Shown here one piece after another: positions 1 to 6,638 of a stretch of 28,744 bases of DNA. The translations under genes and the position numbers were made by a program. How positions within the stretch are numbered: position 1 is the stretch's first letter; the number at the start of each line of letters is the position of its first letter. Under the pieces are notes generated by a model that saw nothing but the letters and a program-made list of their open reading frames with translations, did not search any database and was not told the origin of the DNA. Source of the DNA: a virus; IMG/VR virus record IMGVR_UViG_3300027861_000150, positions 1 to 28,744 of that record. One strand, written 5' to 3'.

Positions 1-648
1 GATTGTTGAACCTGAGAACCTTGTAAAAATGTTGTTTAAGTGGAACTTAGCAAGTTCGATTTCTACGAATGCATAATCTAATCCGCTTTGATATTCGACA
101 GGTGAAAAGTAATGGAATCCAGCTTTGTATGGCTTTATTACCATAACCTCAAGACCTTCTTTGCTTTTTCCAAAACAAGGTATTCTTTGATGCTCATCGT
201 GCCGCCTTGCATTTGCCCAATCATCACAATAATAATAAGCCTCAATGTAGCTTTCTTCGTTCATCTTCTCAGGGCGAAGGTTTTGGATAGGCATATGAGC
301 CACTTCCATCACTTTGGTATGCGCTGTGTCATAAATGACTTGATAGGCAGCTTGACCAAACGTATAGAAGTCATCGCATATTTTCCGCATACAGTCCTCA
401 GTAAATAGCTGAACCATCATTGCATATTCATCTGGCTTTCTGGCTGCGTTTGTAGCGTGTAAACCGCGACCATATATCATATCGCTGATGCCATTAATTA
501 GCGCGCTGTTGGTAGGCGATTCTTTGGCGTCTATGAGCGTTTGATAATAGTTATTATCTAAACCATAAGCTACCCACTTCTCTCGCTTATCCTCGCTTAT
601 CTGTGGCGTTGTGTACTTACCGAGTTCTACTAAGCTGATGCTGCTCAT
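1..648 (-). CDS. Phage portal protein, N-terminal part (cut by window start)
   Basis: Portal proteins form the dodecameric ring at one capsid vertex through which DNA enters and leaves. The reading frame opens with ATG at 648 (MSSISLVELGKY) and is still open at base 1 after 216 codons. The segment SPTNSALINGISDMIYGRGL and the run ELAKFHLNNI near residue 205 match, from memory, portal proteins of Bacteroidetes siphophages. It overlaps the preceding gene by 4 nt (ATGA), implying translational coupling. Its missing C-terminal part is the open frame at the other end of the window (28744..27709), which begins KFTGTEGDSVIVAFND. Simple end-to-end joining is out of frame, so 3n+2 bases are missing between the ends. 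The family call is confident; the exact junction is unknown. Confidence 0.85.
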   Translation of the reverse strand, partial: MSSISLVELGKYTTPQISEDKREKWVAYGLDNNYYQTLIDAKESPTNSALINGISDMIYGRGLHATNAARKPDEYAMMVQLFTEDCMRKICDDFYTFGQAAYQVIYDTAHTKVMEVAHMPIQNLRPEKMNEESYIEAYYYCDDWANARRHDEHQRIPCFGKSKEGLEVMVIKPYKAGFHYFSPVEYQSGLDYAFVEIELAKFHLNNIFTRFSGSTI

Positions 649-989
649 ATTATGACAAATTCGTTATTGGATGGTTGTTCAGTAAACACATTCTCGTTGA
701 TGCTGAATTTTCGAAAGTCAGTTTCGTCCGTAATGAACGCCTTACCGCGAAAACAAAGTTCTGCGCCATCCTTTATTTCAATGATATAGTTCTGCGCGTC
801 CACCAGCACAGGAGAAAATGTATTGGTAATAGTCAAGTAGCCGTTCAGATATGTAGCTGCAAAGTTGAATGTGTGTGTCAGCTTATTCTGCTGCTCGCTT
901 GTGAAAGTTACATCTACGTTTCCTGTTGGTTCAAATCTTGGAATGATTATAAAGGTTTGAGCCGCTGCTGATGTGGTTAAGATTACCAT
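645..989 (-). CDS. Small conserved virion-associated protein upstream of portal
   Basis: This is a 114-aa protein of unknown function, predicted mostly beta-strand (alternating hydrophobic residues, ending SNNEFVII). Similar small proteins sit next to structural genes in Bacteroidetes phages, so a minor structural role is inferred and not demonstrated. The ATG at 989 is supported by the late-promoter-like motif directly upstream (CGTTTAT five bases before the ATG). The stop at 645 overlaps the portal start by 4 nt (ATGA), so the two genes are probably translated together. No transmembrane segment or signal peptide is evident. Confidence 0.7.
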   Translation of the reverse strand: MVILTTSAAAQTFIIIPRFEPTGNVDVTFTSEQQNKLTHTFNFAATYLNGYLTITNTFSPVLVDAQNYIIEIKDGAELCFRGKAFITDETDFRKFSINENVFTEQPSNNEFVII

Positions 990-1019
990 ATACTATAAAC
1001 GAATTTTTCAGATTTTGTT
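990..1019 (-). promoter_or_regulatory. Candidate phage late promoter (ECF-type), copy 1
   Basis: On the minus strand AAC lies at 1019..1017, followed by 15 bases, then CGTTTAT at 1001..995, five bases and the ATG of the pre-portal gene. The same (A/T)AC-N15-CGTTTAT-N5-ATG layout is found before three other late genes. AAC and CGT at this spacing resemble -35 and -10 elements of ECF sigma promoters. If this is a promoter, the transcript would start at or near the ATG. Assignment to the phage sigma factor is inferred. Confidence 0.6.
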
Positions 1020-1023
1020 TCAA

Positions 1024-1052
1024 ATAAAAAAAGCCACCTTATTCGGGTGACT
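1024..1052 (-). terminator. Rho-independent terminator overlapping the end of the 35-aa gene
   Basis: On the minus strand a 7-bp stem (AGTCACC with GGTGGCT, one G-T pair) encloses a 7-nt loop and is followed by seven T residues. The stop codon of the 35-aa gene lies in the loop. It separates the promoter-driven small-gene cassettes (1662..1039) from the pre-portal/portal unit, which has its own promoter just downstream. Confidence 0.8.
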
Positions 1053-1146
1053 CTTTGTTTTGTTTCTCTAAGATAAGGCTGATTATATCATCATATCCTT
1101 CTGTGTCGATTATTTCGAGCAATGTGTTTTTTATTTTGTTAGCCAT
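1039..1146 (-). CDS. Small acidic protein, 35 aa, unknown function
   Basis: ATG at 1146 opens a 35-codon frame (MANKIKNTLLEIIDTEGYDD...) ending in TAA at 1039. It overlaps the 3' end of the 70-aa gene by 16 nt, typical of a coupled downstream gene. The product is predicted to be one or two amphipathic helices and is rich in Glu, Asp, Ile and Leu. The terminator hairpin covers its last codons. I recognise no family. Support is the close coupling and good codon usage; length alone would not justify the call. Confidence 0.5.
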   Translation of the reverse strand: MANKIKNTLLEIIDTEGYDDIISLILEKQNKESPE

Positions 1147-1343
1147 TCTTTACACGATTTTAATGATTTACCAAAAAAAGGACGACAAGATTGTCTTGTA
1201 TCTAAACCAAAAACAATAGCCCAAGAACGGCTTAATTCAATGTCTAATGGCTGATGTATAATGTAACCTTCAATTTCTTTATTAGTCCAAGTATCTAAAC
1301 CGATAAAGTGATATTTTCCGTTTTCAATTTTTGTAAAAATCAT
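1131..1343 (-). CDS. Small protein, 70 aa, promoter-driven cassette gene 2
   Basis: The frame extends further upstream, but ATG at 1343 is chosen because a host-type promoter (TATATTTG at 1373..1366) with an A-rich leader lies just in front; the upstream codons would lie in the promoter. The product (MIFTKIENGKYHF...KSCKEWLTK) is soluble, with predicted strands followed by a C-terminal helix. No family recognised. Position in the structural block, separate promoter and terminator, and a promoter copied from the neighbouring cassette point to a moron-like accessory gene expressed independently of late genes. An anti-defence or exclusion role is only a guess. Confidence 0.65.
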   Translation of the reverse strand: MIFTKIENGKYHFIGLDTWTNKEIEGYIIHQPLDIELSRSWAIVFGLDTRQSCRPFFGKSLKSCKEWLTK

Positions 1344-1364
1344 AGTTTCTTTGTTTTTGTATAC

Positions 1365-1400
1365 ACAAATATATAAAAGATATTCACATAAACTAACAAT
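1365..1400 (-). promoter_or_regulatory. Host-type promoter of the 70-aa gene (duplicated sequence)
   Basis: TATATTTG at 1373..1366 fits the Bacteroidetes -7 box TAnnTTTG, and TTG lies 23 bases upstream. All 36 bases from 1365 to 1400 recur unchanged at 1684..1719. The promoter overlaps the stop codon of the 89-aa gene. Confidence 0.65.
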
Positions 1401-1662
1401 CAATAAAATTATTTTTTACCCAATTAGTACCAATTTGAACCGCTTGTTTTTTTGTGTCAGTAAAACATTGAAATAATTGTTCTGTCATTTGCACTAAGTT
1501 TTTATCATTACTAAAAGAGTCAACTACTAAGTGTGTTTTTTCTTCAATAATTAATTCCCAAGATTGAAGTGGTGTTTTCACTACTGTAATTATATGAGTC
1601 TCACATTGAACCTCATAATAACTTTGACCTTGATACTTTCTTTTTAATGCTAATGTTTCCAT
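1393..1662 (-). CDS. Small protein, 89 aa, promoter-driven cassette gene 1
   Basis: ATG at 1662 follows a TATATTTG promoter and a leader containing CTTATCAAACAAACA, shared with genes at 16181 and 24495. The product (METLALKRKYQGQSYYEVQC...) has two or three predicted beta strands followed by helices (LVQMTEQLFQCF, KKQAVQIGTNWVKNNF). I recognise no family. It sits between the capsid-operon terminator and the 70-aa cassette gene, and its last codons are duplicated at 1712..1738. This gene, its promoter and the neighbouring cassette look like an accessory (moron) array. Confidence 0.65.
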   Translation of the reverse strand: METLALKRKYQGQSYYEVQCETHIITVVKTPLQSWELIIEEKTHLVVDSFSNDKNLVQMTEQLFQCFTDTKKQAVQIGTNWVKNNFIDC

Positions 1663-1683
1663 TGTTTTTGTTTGTTTGATAAG

Positions 1684-1719
1684 ACAAATATATAAAAGAT
1701 ATTCACATAAACTAACAAT
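1684..1719 (-). promoter_or_regulatory. Host-type promoter of the 89-aa gene (duplicated sequence)
   Basis: TATATTTG lies at 1692..1685 with TTG 23 bases upstream and an A/T-rich block (AAAAAATAATTTT) further up. A very similar block precedes the promoter at 16.2 kb. The leader between box and ATG is rich in CAAACA. Confidence 0.7.
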
Positions 1720-1742
1720 AGGTAAAATTATTTTTTAGTCAC

Positions 1743-1768
1743 AAAAAAGGCTACCCATTTGGATAGCC
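1743..1768 (-). terminator. Rho-independent terminator after the tail-tube-like gene
   Basis: On the minus strand GGCTATCC pairs with GGGTAGCC (8 bp, one G-T pair) around a 4-nt loop AAAT, followed by TTTTTT. Because A residues precede the stem it could also work on the other strand, but no plus-strand gene ends here. It closes the capsid transcription unit before the small cassette genes. Confidence 0.85.
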
Positions 1769-1792
1769 CTTTTAAATTAGTTTGATAGATTA

Positions 1793-2359
1793 CTAGCTTG
1801 TCACAATTGTTGATACACCTAAAGCTGTCAACAAAGCACTTATTGTGCCTACAGCGCCTGTTGGGTCAACACAGAAATTAGCAGGTATCTTTTCGCTACC
1901 TCCAAAGGTCAAAGTATAACCATTCAAGTCGCCTAATGCGCCACCTGTTGCAAATGTACCTCCTGTGACGTCCATCCCGTGTTCGTAACCGCACAGCAAT
2001 AAGTCTCCGTTATTAGTTTCTACCAAGATTTTTGGTCGACCGTAAGAAAGCAGCTTTAACTCCTTGTTAGCTTCCTTTGTCATCTTTTTCAAGGTGATGC
2101 TTAAAACCTGCTCAAAGAATGTTGTACCATTATCTCGACTTGCATTTATAGTTTGCTCAAGTGTATTGGTTGTAGCTTTTAACTCGTATTTATACGCAGT
2201 CAATCCTGATCCTAACGTACTAATTGCATCCGTGTCAGTAGTGTCGTAAACAAGTCCACTTGTAGGAAGGTCAGCAAAGTTAAAAATGTAGATATTATTT
2301 ATGCCTCCGACAGCATCTTTACAAGGCTCTACGCGCCCGTGTGTTATATCGCAACTCAT
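1793..2359 (-). CDS. Structural protein, probable tail-tube-like subunit
   Basis: This 188-aa protein starts MSCDITHGRVEPCKDAVGG and contains SRDNGTTFFEQVLSITLKK (about residues 74-92) and a Gly-rich C-terminal half. Proteins with this pattern commonly lie beside the major capsid gene in Bacteroidetes siphophages. I believe they are abundant virion subunits, possibly the tail tube, but I cannot verify this here. The start at 2359 lies 25 bases after a terminator hairpin that follows the capsid gene. Expression may rely on partial read-through, because I see no TAnnTTTG box or late motif directly upstream. Confidence 0.65.
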   Translation of the reverse strand: MSCDITHGRVEPCKDAVGGINNIYIFNFADLPTSGLVYDTTDTDAISTLGSGLTAYKYELKATTNTLEQTINASRDNGTTFFEQVLSITLKKMTKEANKELKLLSYGRPKILVETNNGDLLLCGYEHGMDVTGGTFATGGALGDLNGYTLTFGGSEKIPANFCVDPTGAVGTISALLTALGVSTIVTS

Positions 2360-2371
2360 TAGTTTTTTATA

Positions 2372-2412
2372 TTTAAAAAAAAAGGGCAGACAAGCAATCG
2401 CTCACCTGCCCC
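2372..2412 (-). terminator. Terminator or attenuator after the major capsid gene
   Basis: On the minus strand GGGCAG...CTGCCC forms a 12-bp stem when G-U pairs are allowed. The inner part is AGC/GCT around the loop GATT, and nine T residues follow. It lies between the capsid gene stop (2432) and the tail-tube-like gene (2359). Partial termination here would explain high capsid output relative to the next gene; this is inferred. Confidence 0.8.
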
Positions 2413-2431
2413 AATTTAGGTTTGTATTAAT

Positions 2432-3361
2432 TTAAGCGTAAAGAACTATGTCTTCAACTACTCCGTAGGTAGCACCTTGAAAGAAACGAGCAATGAAACG
2501 GAAGTTATTAGAACCATCCAAGTCAGCCATATCAAGCAGCTTAACTTCTTGAGCCGCGCTTAAAAGAGATGTACCGAAAAACAAGTTGCTTGTTTGAGCA
2601 GCTACCATCTTATTATCGGTCAATCCTTCTGCGACAAATACAGGGACTCCATTGAAGAACAAGTCAACTAAACGCTGATTTGAACCTCTATTCTCGTAAC
2701 CTGCGCCACCAACTCCAGCAGCAGCATATCCAGCTAAATGCTCGATGTATGCCTTGTAGACATTCTTAGAAACGTATAGCTTCAAATCCTCCTTGCCGTA
2801 AACAGCAGATGGAATTTGCGCAATCACGAGGCTCATTTGAGCAGCTACATTCGCAGCAGTAATTGCAACAGCAGCGATTTCTTGAGCCGCAGGAAGAGCA
2901 GCATCAGCAGCAAGCTGAACTGTCAATCCATCATACTCACCTTGATTAGCAGCAACGCCAACCCAGATGTTTTGCTCAATCTTCTGAGCAACTTTTGAAC
3001 CGATGTGACCAATCATATAGTCAGCTAAAGATGAAGGAACTTCTCCTTGATTAGCGCCCATTTGAGCAACTTCCCAGGTGCTTACAAAATCTTTTTTACA
3101 CATTTGGAGGTTCACTTGAGCCTCTTCGACTGTCAAGATTCTTTCAGTTAAATCAACAGTAGATGTTGGCGTAAAGTCGCACGTTGCGTCCTTCACGATA
3201 GCATCAACGTCAATTCGCTGAATAACCTCTTTTTGTAAAACGTTTGGACGAACCGTAATTCCGCCATTTTCGATAGTGCTTGCGCTCAATAAAGCTGCAC
3301 TTATGTACTCACCAGCTGCTTGTCCAGCGTAGGTAGTTGTTATGTTAGTAGTTGTAGCCAT
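2432..3361 (-). CDS. Major capsid protein, HK97-like
   Basis: At 309 aa this is the size of HK97-fold capsid proteins lacking a delta domain. It is placed directly after a scaffold-like gene and before a strong terminator, as highly expressed capsid genes often are. The sequence alternates Ala-rich helices (AAVAITAANVAAQMSLVIAQ) with strands and ends with a typical capsid-like segment (FRFIARFFQGATYGVVEDIVLYA). The phrase VQLAADAALPAAQEIAAVAI may be a linker. It assembles with the portal and is probably matured by the protease at 7814..6861. There is no detectable N-terminal prodomain; the separate 182-aa gene upstream may replace it. Confidence 0.85.
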   Translation of the reverse strand: MATTTNITTTYAGQAAGEYISAALLSASTIENGGITVRPNVLQKEVIQRIDVDAIVKDATCDFTPTSTVDLTERILTVEEAQVNLQMCKKDFVSTWEVAQMGANQGEVPSSLADYMIGHIGSKVAQKIEQNIWVGVAANQGEYDGLTVQLAADAALPAAQEIAAVAITAANVAAQMSLVIAQIPSAVYGKEDLKLYVSKNVYKAYIEHLAGYAAAGVGGAGYENRGSNQRLVDLFFNGVPVFVAEGLTDNKMVAAQTSNLFFGTSLLSAAQEVKLLDMADLDGSNNFRFIARFFQGATYGVVEDIVLYA

Positions 3362-3363
3362 TT

Positions 3364-3912
3364 TTATTTTTTGATTTTAGCTATTTTAGAAAGCACTCTT
3401 GATTCTGTGCCTCCAAATTTTATTGAATGAAAATTGAATGATTTTTTTGATTCCTTTTCAGGATTTGGCACGATTGCCTTTGCTGCTGGCATATCATCAG
3501 ATGATAGCGCAACCTCTTCTTTTACTTCTTCTTTTTTAGTCTCAGAAAGCATTGACTTTATCTCACCAATAGCTGCTTCGAAGTCTTCCTTCGTTACATA
3601 GCTTGGCTCTTCGCTGGCTTCAACTTCAACCTCTGAAGTTTCAACAGCTTCTTCTTCTGCAACAGCTTCTTCTTCCATTGCTTTTTTCTCGCTAATTATA
3701 CCTTCTTCAGTTACAATAAGCATCATAGATTCCGGCAGTTCATACTCGCCAACAGGTAATGGAACTTGTCCATCTTCTGTGACAATGAAAACTGCCTCAC
3801 CAGCTTCGAAACTCTCAGCTTCGATAACTGTGCCGTTCTCAAGAGTCATCTGCTCCAGATGGATTTCCATCCCCAGCAATGTCTTGATTTGATTAATTAC
3901 AGATTTTTCCAT
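3364..3912 (-). CDS. Scaffold-like acidic protein upstream of capsid
   Basis: This 182-aa protein has a structured N-terminal half (MEKSVINQIKTLLGMEIHLE...), a long Glu/Val/Ala stretch (residues about 78-103), a helix that could form a coiled coil (KEDFEAAIGEIKSMLSETKK) and a basic C-terminus ending SKIAKIKK. Position directly before the capsid gene (2-nt gap), acidity, helicity and a basic end fit a capsid scaffold or assembly factor, although no diagnostic motif is present. The ATG at 3912 is preceded by the late-promoter-like motif. Decoration protein is the alternative. Confidence 0.6.
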   Translation of the reverse strand: MEKSVINQIKTLLGMEIHLEQMTLENGTVIEAESFEAGEAVFIVTEDGQVPLPVGEYELPESMMLIVTEEGIISEKKAMEEEAVAEEEAVETSEVEVEASEEPSYVTKEDFEAAIGEIKSMLSETKKEEVKEEVALSSDDMPAAKAIVPNPEKESKKSFNFHSIKFGGTESRVLSKIAKIKK

Positions 3913-3942
3913 ACAGTATAAACGAAATTTTAGTTAAGTGTT
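3913..3942 (-). promoter_or_regulatory. Candidate phage late promoter (ECF-type), copy 2
   Basis: On the minus strand AAC at 3942..3940, 15 bases, CGTTTAT at 3924..3918, five bases and the ATG of the scaffold-like gene. The layout is identical to the copies at 990, 7815 and 15872. It lies in the gap after the 44-aa gene and would drive the scaffold-capsid unit. Confidence 0.6.
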
Positions 3943-3948
3943 ACATTT

Positions 3949-4083
3949 TCAGCTTCCACAAGCCTCGCAATCCTCATCTTCCAGGCTGCAATTCTGTGGT
4001 TTCACGTTCGTTGTTTTGTCGAGTTCTTCTGCCTTCCGCATCATTTCTTCGAATGCGTTTGACTCTTCGGTTATGTTTGCCAT
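3949..4083 (-). CDS. Small Cys-containing protein, 44 aa
   Basis: ATG at 4083 opens MANITEESNAFEEMMRKAEE and ends with a cysteine cluster (C-x6-C-x2-C, within EDCEACGS) and TGA at 3949. The start abuts the stop of the preceding gene. The N-terminal part is helical and acidic; the three closely spaced Cys could bind metal or form disulfides, which is inference. I have no family assignment. It lies between the receptor-binding region and the capsid module and has no promoter of its own, so it is probably translated from the fibre/LamG message. Confidence 0.55.
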   Translation of the reverse strand: MANITEESNAFEEMMRKAEELDKTTNVKPQNCSLEDEDCEACGS

Positions 4084-4299
4084 TTAAATGTCTTCCTCAG
4101 GTTGAAATTCGGATTTCCAAGTGTTGAATTCTTGTGGTGATTCAAACATTATTACTTTGTCATCATCTATTTGCGCTATGCTTTCAATGCCAACAAAATC
4201 CGTTGTTGATTGGTCTTGATTGTATCTTACAAAGTTCCAAGTGATTGCTGTGTCTGCGACCTCGTAAGTGCTGTCGGTTATGTATCCGTATTTATTCAA
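4084..4299 (-). CDS. Small protein following the LamG gene, 71 aa, TTG start
   Basis: The coding part runs from the region just after the LamG stop (4301) to TAG/TAA at 4084, with product NKYGYITDSTYEVADTAITW...WKSEFQPEEDI. No ATG is available in this region; TTG at 4299, one base beyond the LamG stop, is the best start. An ATG much further upstream would overlap LamG by over 100 bp and add an unlikely peptide. Small proteins containing a YGYIT-like start and a predicted beta fold follow tail adhesin genes in related phages; function unknown. Confidence 0.6.
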   Translation of the reverse strand: MNKYGYITDSTYEVADTAITWNFVRYNQDQSTTDFVGIESIAQIDDDKVIMFESPQEFNTWKSEFQPEEDI

Positions 4300-4300
4300 A

Positions 4301-5017
4301 TTAATGTGGTATAAAATAAGTCCCTCCAAAATAATATAAAGTGCCTGTATTACTGTTGCCACTTGAATCTGCTGCACTTGTGCCTGATGATTCATTGAAT
4401 TTATAATATAAAGAAGTAGAGCCAAGCGCCGCGTTAGCGTCAGCTCCGTTTCCAGAGTTATAAAGTGATGCAATTTGAATGTCACTTGCCGTTGTCCCAT
4501 CAAGTATAGATACCTCATCAAGAACAATATCTGAATAGACACTTCCTAAGTTACCCAATCTATTTACATTAAACGTGCCCGCTCGTACTTGCAATCCGCT
4601 TGTGCTTTCTGTACCGTTTAAATAAACTCGCCATCCATTAGAAGCGTCCCTTGTTGCCGTTATCATATACCAAGTTCCTAGACTCATAGTTGGTACTACA
4701 AAGTTCCGAAAGCCACCACCACAATATATCCTTACAGATGTACTTGTTGGTGTCCATATTACCGCAATATTACTCGTGTCCGAAACAAGTCTAGTATTAA
4801 GGTCTGCAAACTTAACCCACATATTTACTGTGGCTTCCGCGCTCACACTTACAGAACTCCCAATGCTTACATAGTCATTTACACCATCGAATTGTAAAGC
4901 GTTTTGAAAGTCATAACTTGTCGAAAGCAAAGGCGTTGCTCCAAGATATGCTTGAGATACATCTGCGCTGCCTAACTTTAATGTCGTTATATCTGTTGCT
5001 CCTAGTTTTATTGCCAT
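4301..5017 (-). CDS. LamG/concanavalin-like domain virion protein (receptor-binding candidate)
   Basis: Residues 1-33 contain repeated LG motifs (KLGATDI, KLGSADV, YLGATPL), a pattern often seen at the start of tail-tip proteins. From about residue 38 a LamG-type jelly roll follows: ALQFDGVNDYVSIG, then WVKF, GTWYMITATRD, WRVYLNGT, and LDEVSIL. A C-terminal YYKFNESSGTSAADSSGNSN segment is also typical of LamG-like proteins. Such domains bind carbohydrate, so recognition of host surface glycans or decoration of the virion is likely. It follows the fibre gene by one base and is 238 aa, with the stop one base before the next gene. Confidence 0.8.
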   Translation of the reverse strand: MAIKLGATDITTLKLGSADVSQAYLGATPLLSTSYDFQNALQFDGVNDYVSIGSSVSVSAEATVNMWVKFADLNTRLVSDTSNIAVIWTPTSTSVRIYCGGGFRNFVVPTMSLGTWYMITATRDASNGWRVYLNGTESTSGLQVRAGTFNVNRLGNLGSVYSDIVLDEVSILDGTTASDIQIASLYNSGNGADANAALGSTSLYYKFNESSGTSAADSSGNSNTGTLYYFGGTYFIPH

Positions 5018-5018
5018 A

Positions 5019-6638
5019 CTACGCTATAATGTAAAGTGTTGATGCGTCAGGTGTTGTAATTGCATCATATTCTAACTGCGTCAAACTAATCATATTAGTG
5101 ATAATATCTGCTCCTGTTACTCCTGTTGTGTTTGATGGCACATAATACGCATCGTTGGTCAGCGTTGAAACGTTGTCATTTGGCTGTGTTGCTGTTGCAC
5201 CTAAAGCCGCTCCACTTGTAACGGTTGCAACTGCTACTGAATTAACTGTGCCGGTAAGGTCTCCGCTTAATATTGTGGCTGTTGAATCTTGATTTGATGT
5301 TGCACCTAAAGCTGCACCTGATGTAACTGTTGCAACTGCTACGGAATTGATAGTTCCAACTGTTGTTATTCCTGTGTTGTCGATTGTGACATCTCCTGAC
5401 ATCGCAACAGATGCCGATTGATTGGAAGCGTTGCCAAGAAACATCTTAGCGGAATCAAGATTTGGTGTCGCATTTGCTCTACCCGCTCCTCCAACTCTTA
5501 TTATTCCTGCGGTAGCGTGACTTCTGATGACTTTGCCAATGTTTTGAATTTCTGCTGCTTCCCCTGTTGGCGCGGTTGCTGTCAATTCACCTGCGGAAGT
5601 TGAAACGTATAATGTATCGCCTTCTAAAAAAGCTGATGTGTTTACGTCTATCAAGTTTCCCAAAGTCACTACTTCACAACCTGCGTTGTTATTGGCATCT
5701 GCATACACTAAGCCGAATGCAGGTCTTGCTGACGCATCATCAGCATCTGCTAAATCCACAAGCGTCTCATTTCCGCTTACTCCTGTGATTGAAACAACTT
5801 TTCCTTTTAGTAAGGTCGCTCCGCTTTGGTTCTTTGCATTAAATCGAACTGCACCATTTAAATCTCCGATAAAGTCATTTGAAGTAACTGTACCTGTTAT
5901 GTTTATATCACCTGTGCCTGTGATATCATAGGTATTCAAATCTAAGTTACCGCCAAGTTGTGGTGTTGTGTCATCAACTACCGCAGCAATACCACCGCCA
6001 CCACCGCTTGCGTAGTTTGGAATGTTTAAAGTATCTCCTACCAATGTAGCTACTCCTGATGTGCCTGTCGTGGTTAAGGTTATATCGCCTTGCTTTGCAT
6101 CTAAAGCTGTTTGCGTTGCTGTGCTTATTGGCTTGTTGGCATCACTTGTGTTGTCTACGTTTCCAAGTGCAACATCTGACTTTGTGTAGTCACCACTTTG
6201 AGCAGTTACCGAACCTGTTCTGCCAAATACAGAATCAACAGCATTGACCTCTGCGCCTGCTGTAATACCGCTTAACTTAGTTTGTTCTGCATCTGTAAAA
6301 GCGTTAGTGTTAGCATTGCTTTCATAAGATGTCTTTATTGCTGATGCCGTTGGATTCACTTCTGCGCCTGAAGCTATTCCTGTCAACTTTGACTTTTCAG
6401 CGTCCGTAAATGCGTTAGTGTTAGCATTGTTTTCGTATGCTGTTTTTATCTGCGCATCCGTAGGATTTACTTCTGCTCCAGCTTCAACTCCTGCCAGCTT
6501 GCTCTGTTCTGAATCGCTAAACTCATTGGTGTTCGCGTTGCTTTCGTATGCTGTTTTGACATCGGCTGCTGTTTTAGCGTTACCAATTGATGCTTCCAAT
6601 TCTGCGAAGCTGTGTATGCCTACTCTCTCTGTTGCCAT
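5019..6638 (-). CDS. Tail fibre-like protein with tandem repeats
   Basis: This 539-aa protein is rich in Thr, Ala, Gly and Asn. Three 37-residue repeats (about residues 30-137) carry ANTNxFxDxExxKLxGxxxGAEVN, a pattern known from phage tail fibres and collar proteins. A Gly hinge follows near residue 220. A second repeat, NSVAVATVTSGAALGAT, occurs twice near residues 440-490. The end, YDAITTPDASTLYIIA, matches a common short fibre terminus. Trimeric assembly and cell adsorption are inferred. Start ATG at 6638 overlaps the previous stop by one base. Confidence 0.8.
   Translation of the reverse strand: MATERVGIHSFAELEASIGNAKTAADVKTAYESNANTNEFSDSEQSKLAGVEAGAEVNPTDAQIKTAYENNANTNAFTDAEKSKLTGIASGAEVNPTASAIKTSYESNANTNAFTDAEQTKLSGITAGAEVNAVDSVFGRTGSVTAQSGDYTKSDVALGNVDNTSDANKPISTATQTALDAKQGDITLTTTGTSGVATLVGDTLNIPNYASGGGGGIAAVVDDTTPQLGGNLDLNTYDITGTGDINITGTVTSNDFIGDLNGAVRFNAKNQSGATLLKGKVVSITGVSGNETLVDLADADDASARPAFGLVYADANNNAGCEVVTLGNLIDVNTSAFLEGDTLYVSTSAGELTATAPTGEAAEIQNIGKVIRSHATAGIIRVGGAGRANATPNLDSAKMFLGNASNQSASVAMSGDVTIDNTGITTVGTINSVAVATVTSGAALGATSNQDSTATILSGDLTGTVNSVAVATVTSGAALGATATQPNDNVSTLTNDAYYVPSNTTGVTGADIITNMISLTQLEYDAITTPDASTLYIIA
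6218..6551 (-). repeat. Three tandem repeats, 111 bp (37 codons), in the fibre gene
   Basis: The repeats encode AYESNANTNEFSDSEQ..., AYENNANTNAFTDAEK... and SYESNANTNAFTDAEQ.... The third is less complete. The DNA has diverged at synonymous positions, so the repeats are old and probably selected for protein structure (stacked shaft segments), though recombination could still alter their number. Confidence 0.85.

Larger units (their letters stand above)
1365..1737. repeat. Direct repeat, two copies of a promoter segment (1365..1418 and 1684..1737)
   Basis: The two 54-bp copies lie 319 bp apart. The first 36 bases are identical and the rest differs at 3 adjacent positions (1401..1403 against 1720..1722). 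Each copy holds the last codons of a gene plus the next gene's promoter: copy 1 encodes VKNNFIDC-stop, the real end of the 89-aa gene. Copy 2 encodes LKNNFTYC-stop with no gene in front, because an in-frame TGA and a terminator precede it. Copy 2 therefore looks like the vestigial tail of a lost or displaced related gene. Confidence 0.85.

Noticed and set aside
112-408. Plus-strand ORF of 98 codons near the left end
   Set aside because: It lies antisense to the portal frame, which has clear family motifs. No promoter or leader precedes it.
4304-4542. Extending the 71-aa post-LamG gene upstream to an ATG near 4542
   Set aside because: The added part is the LamG coding sequence read in another frame, with low-complexity residues unlike a protein, so only the section after the LamG stop was kept.
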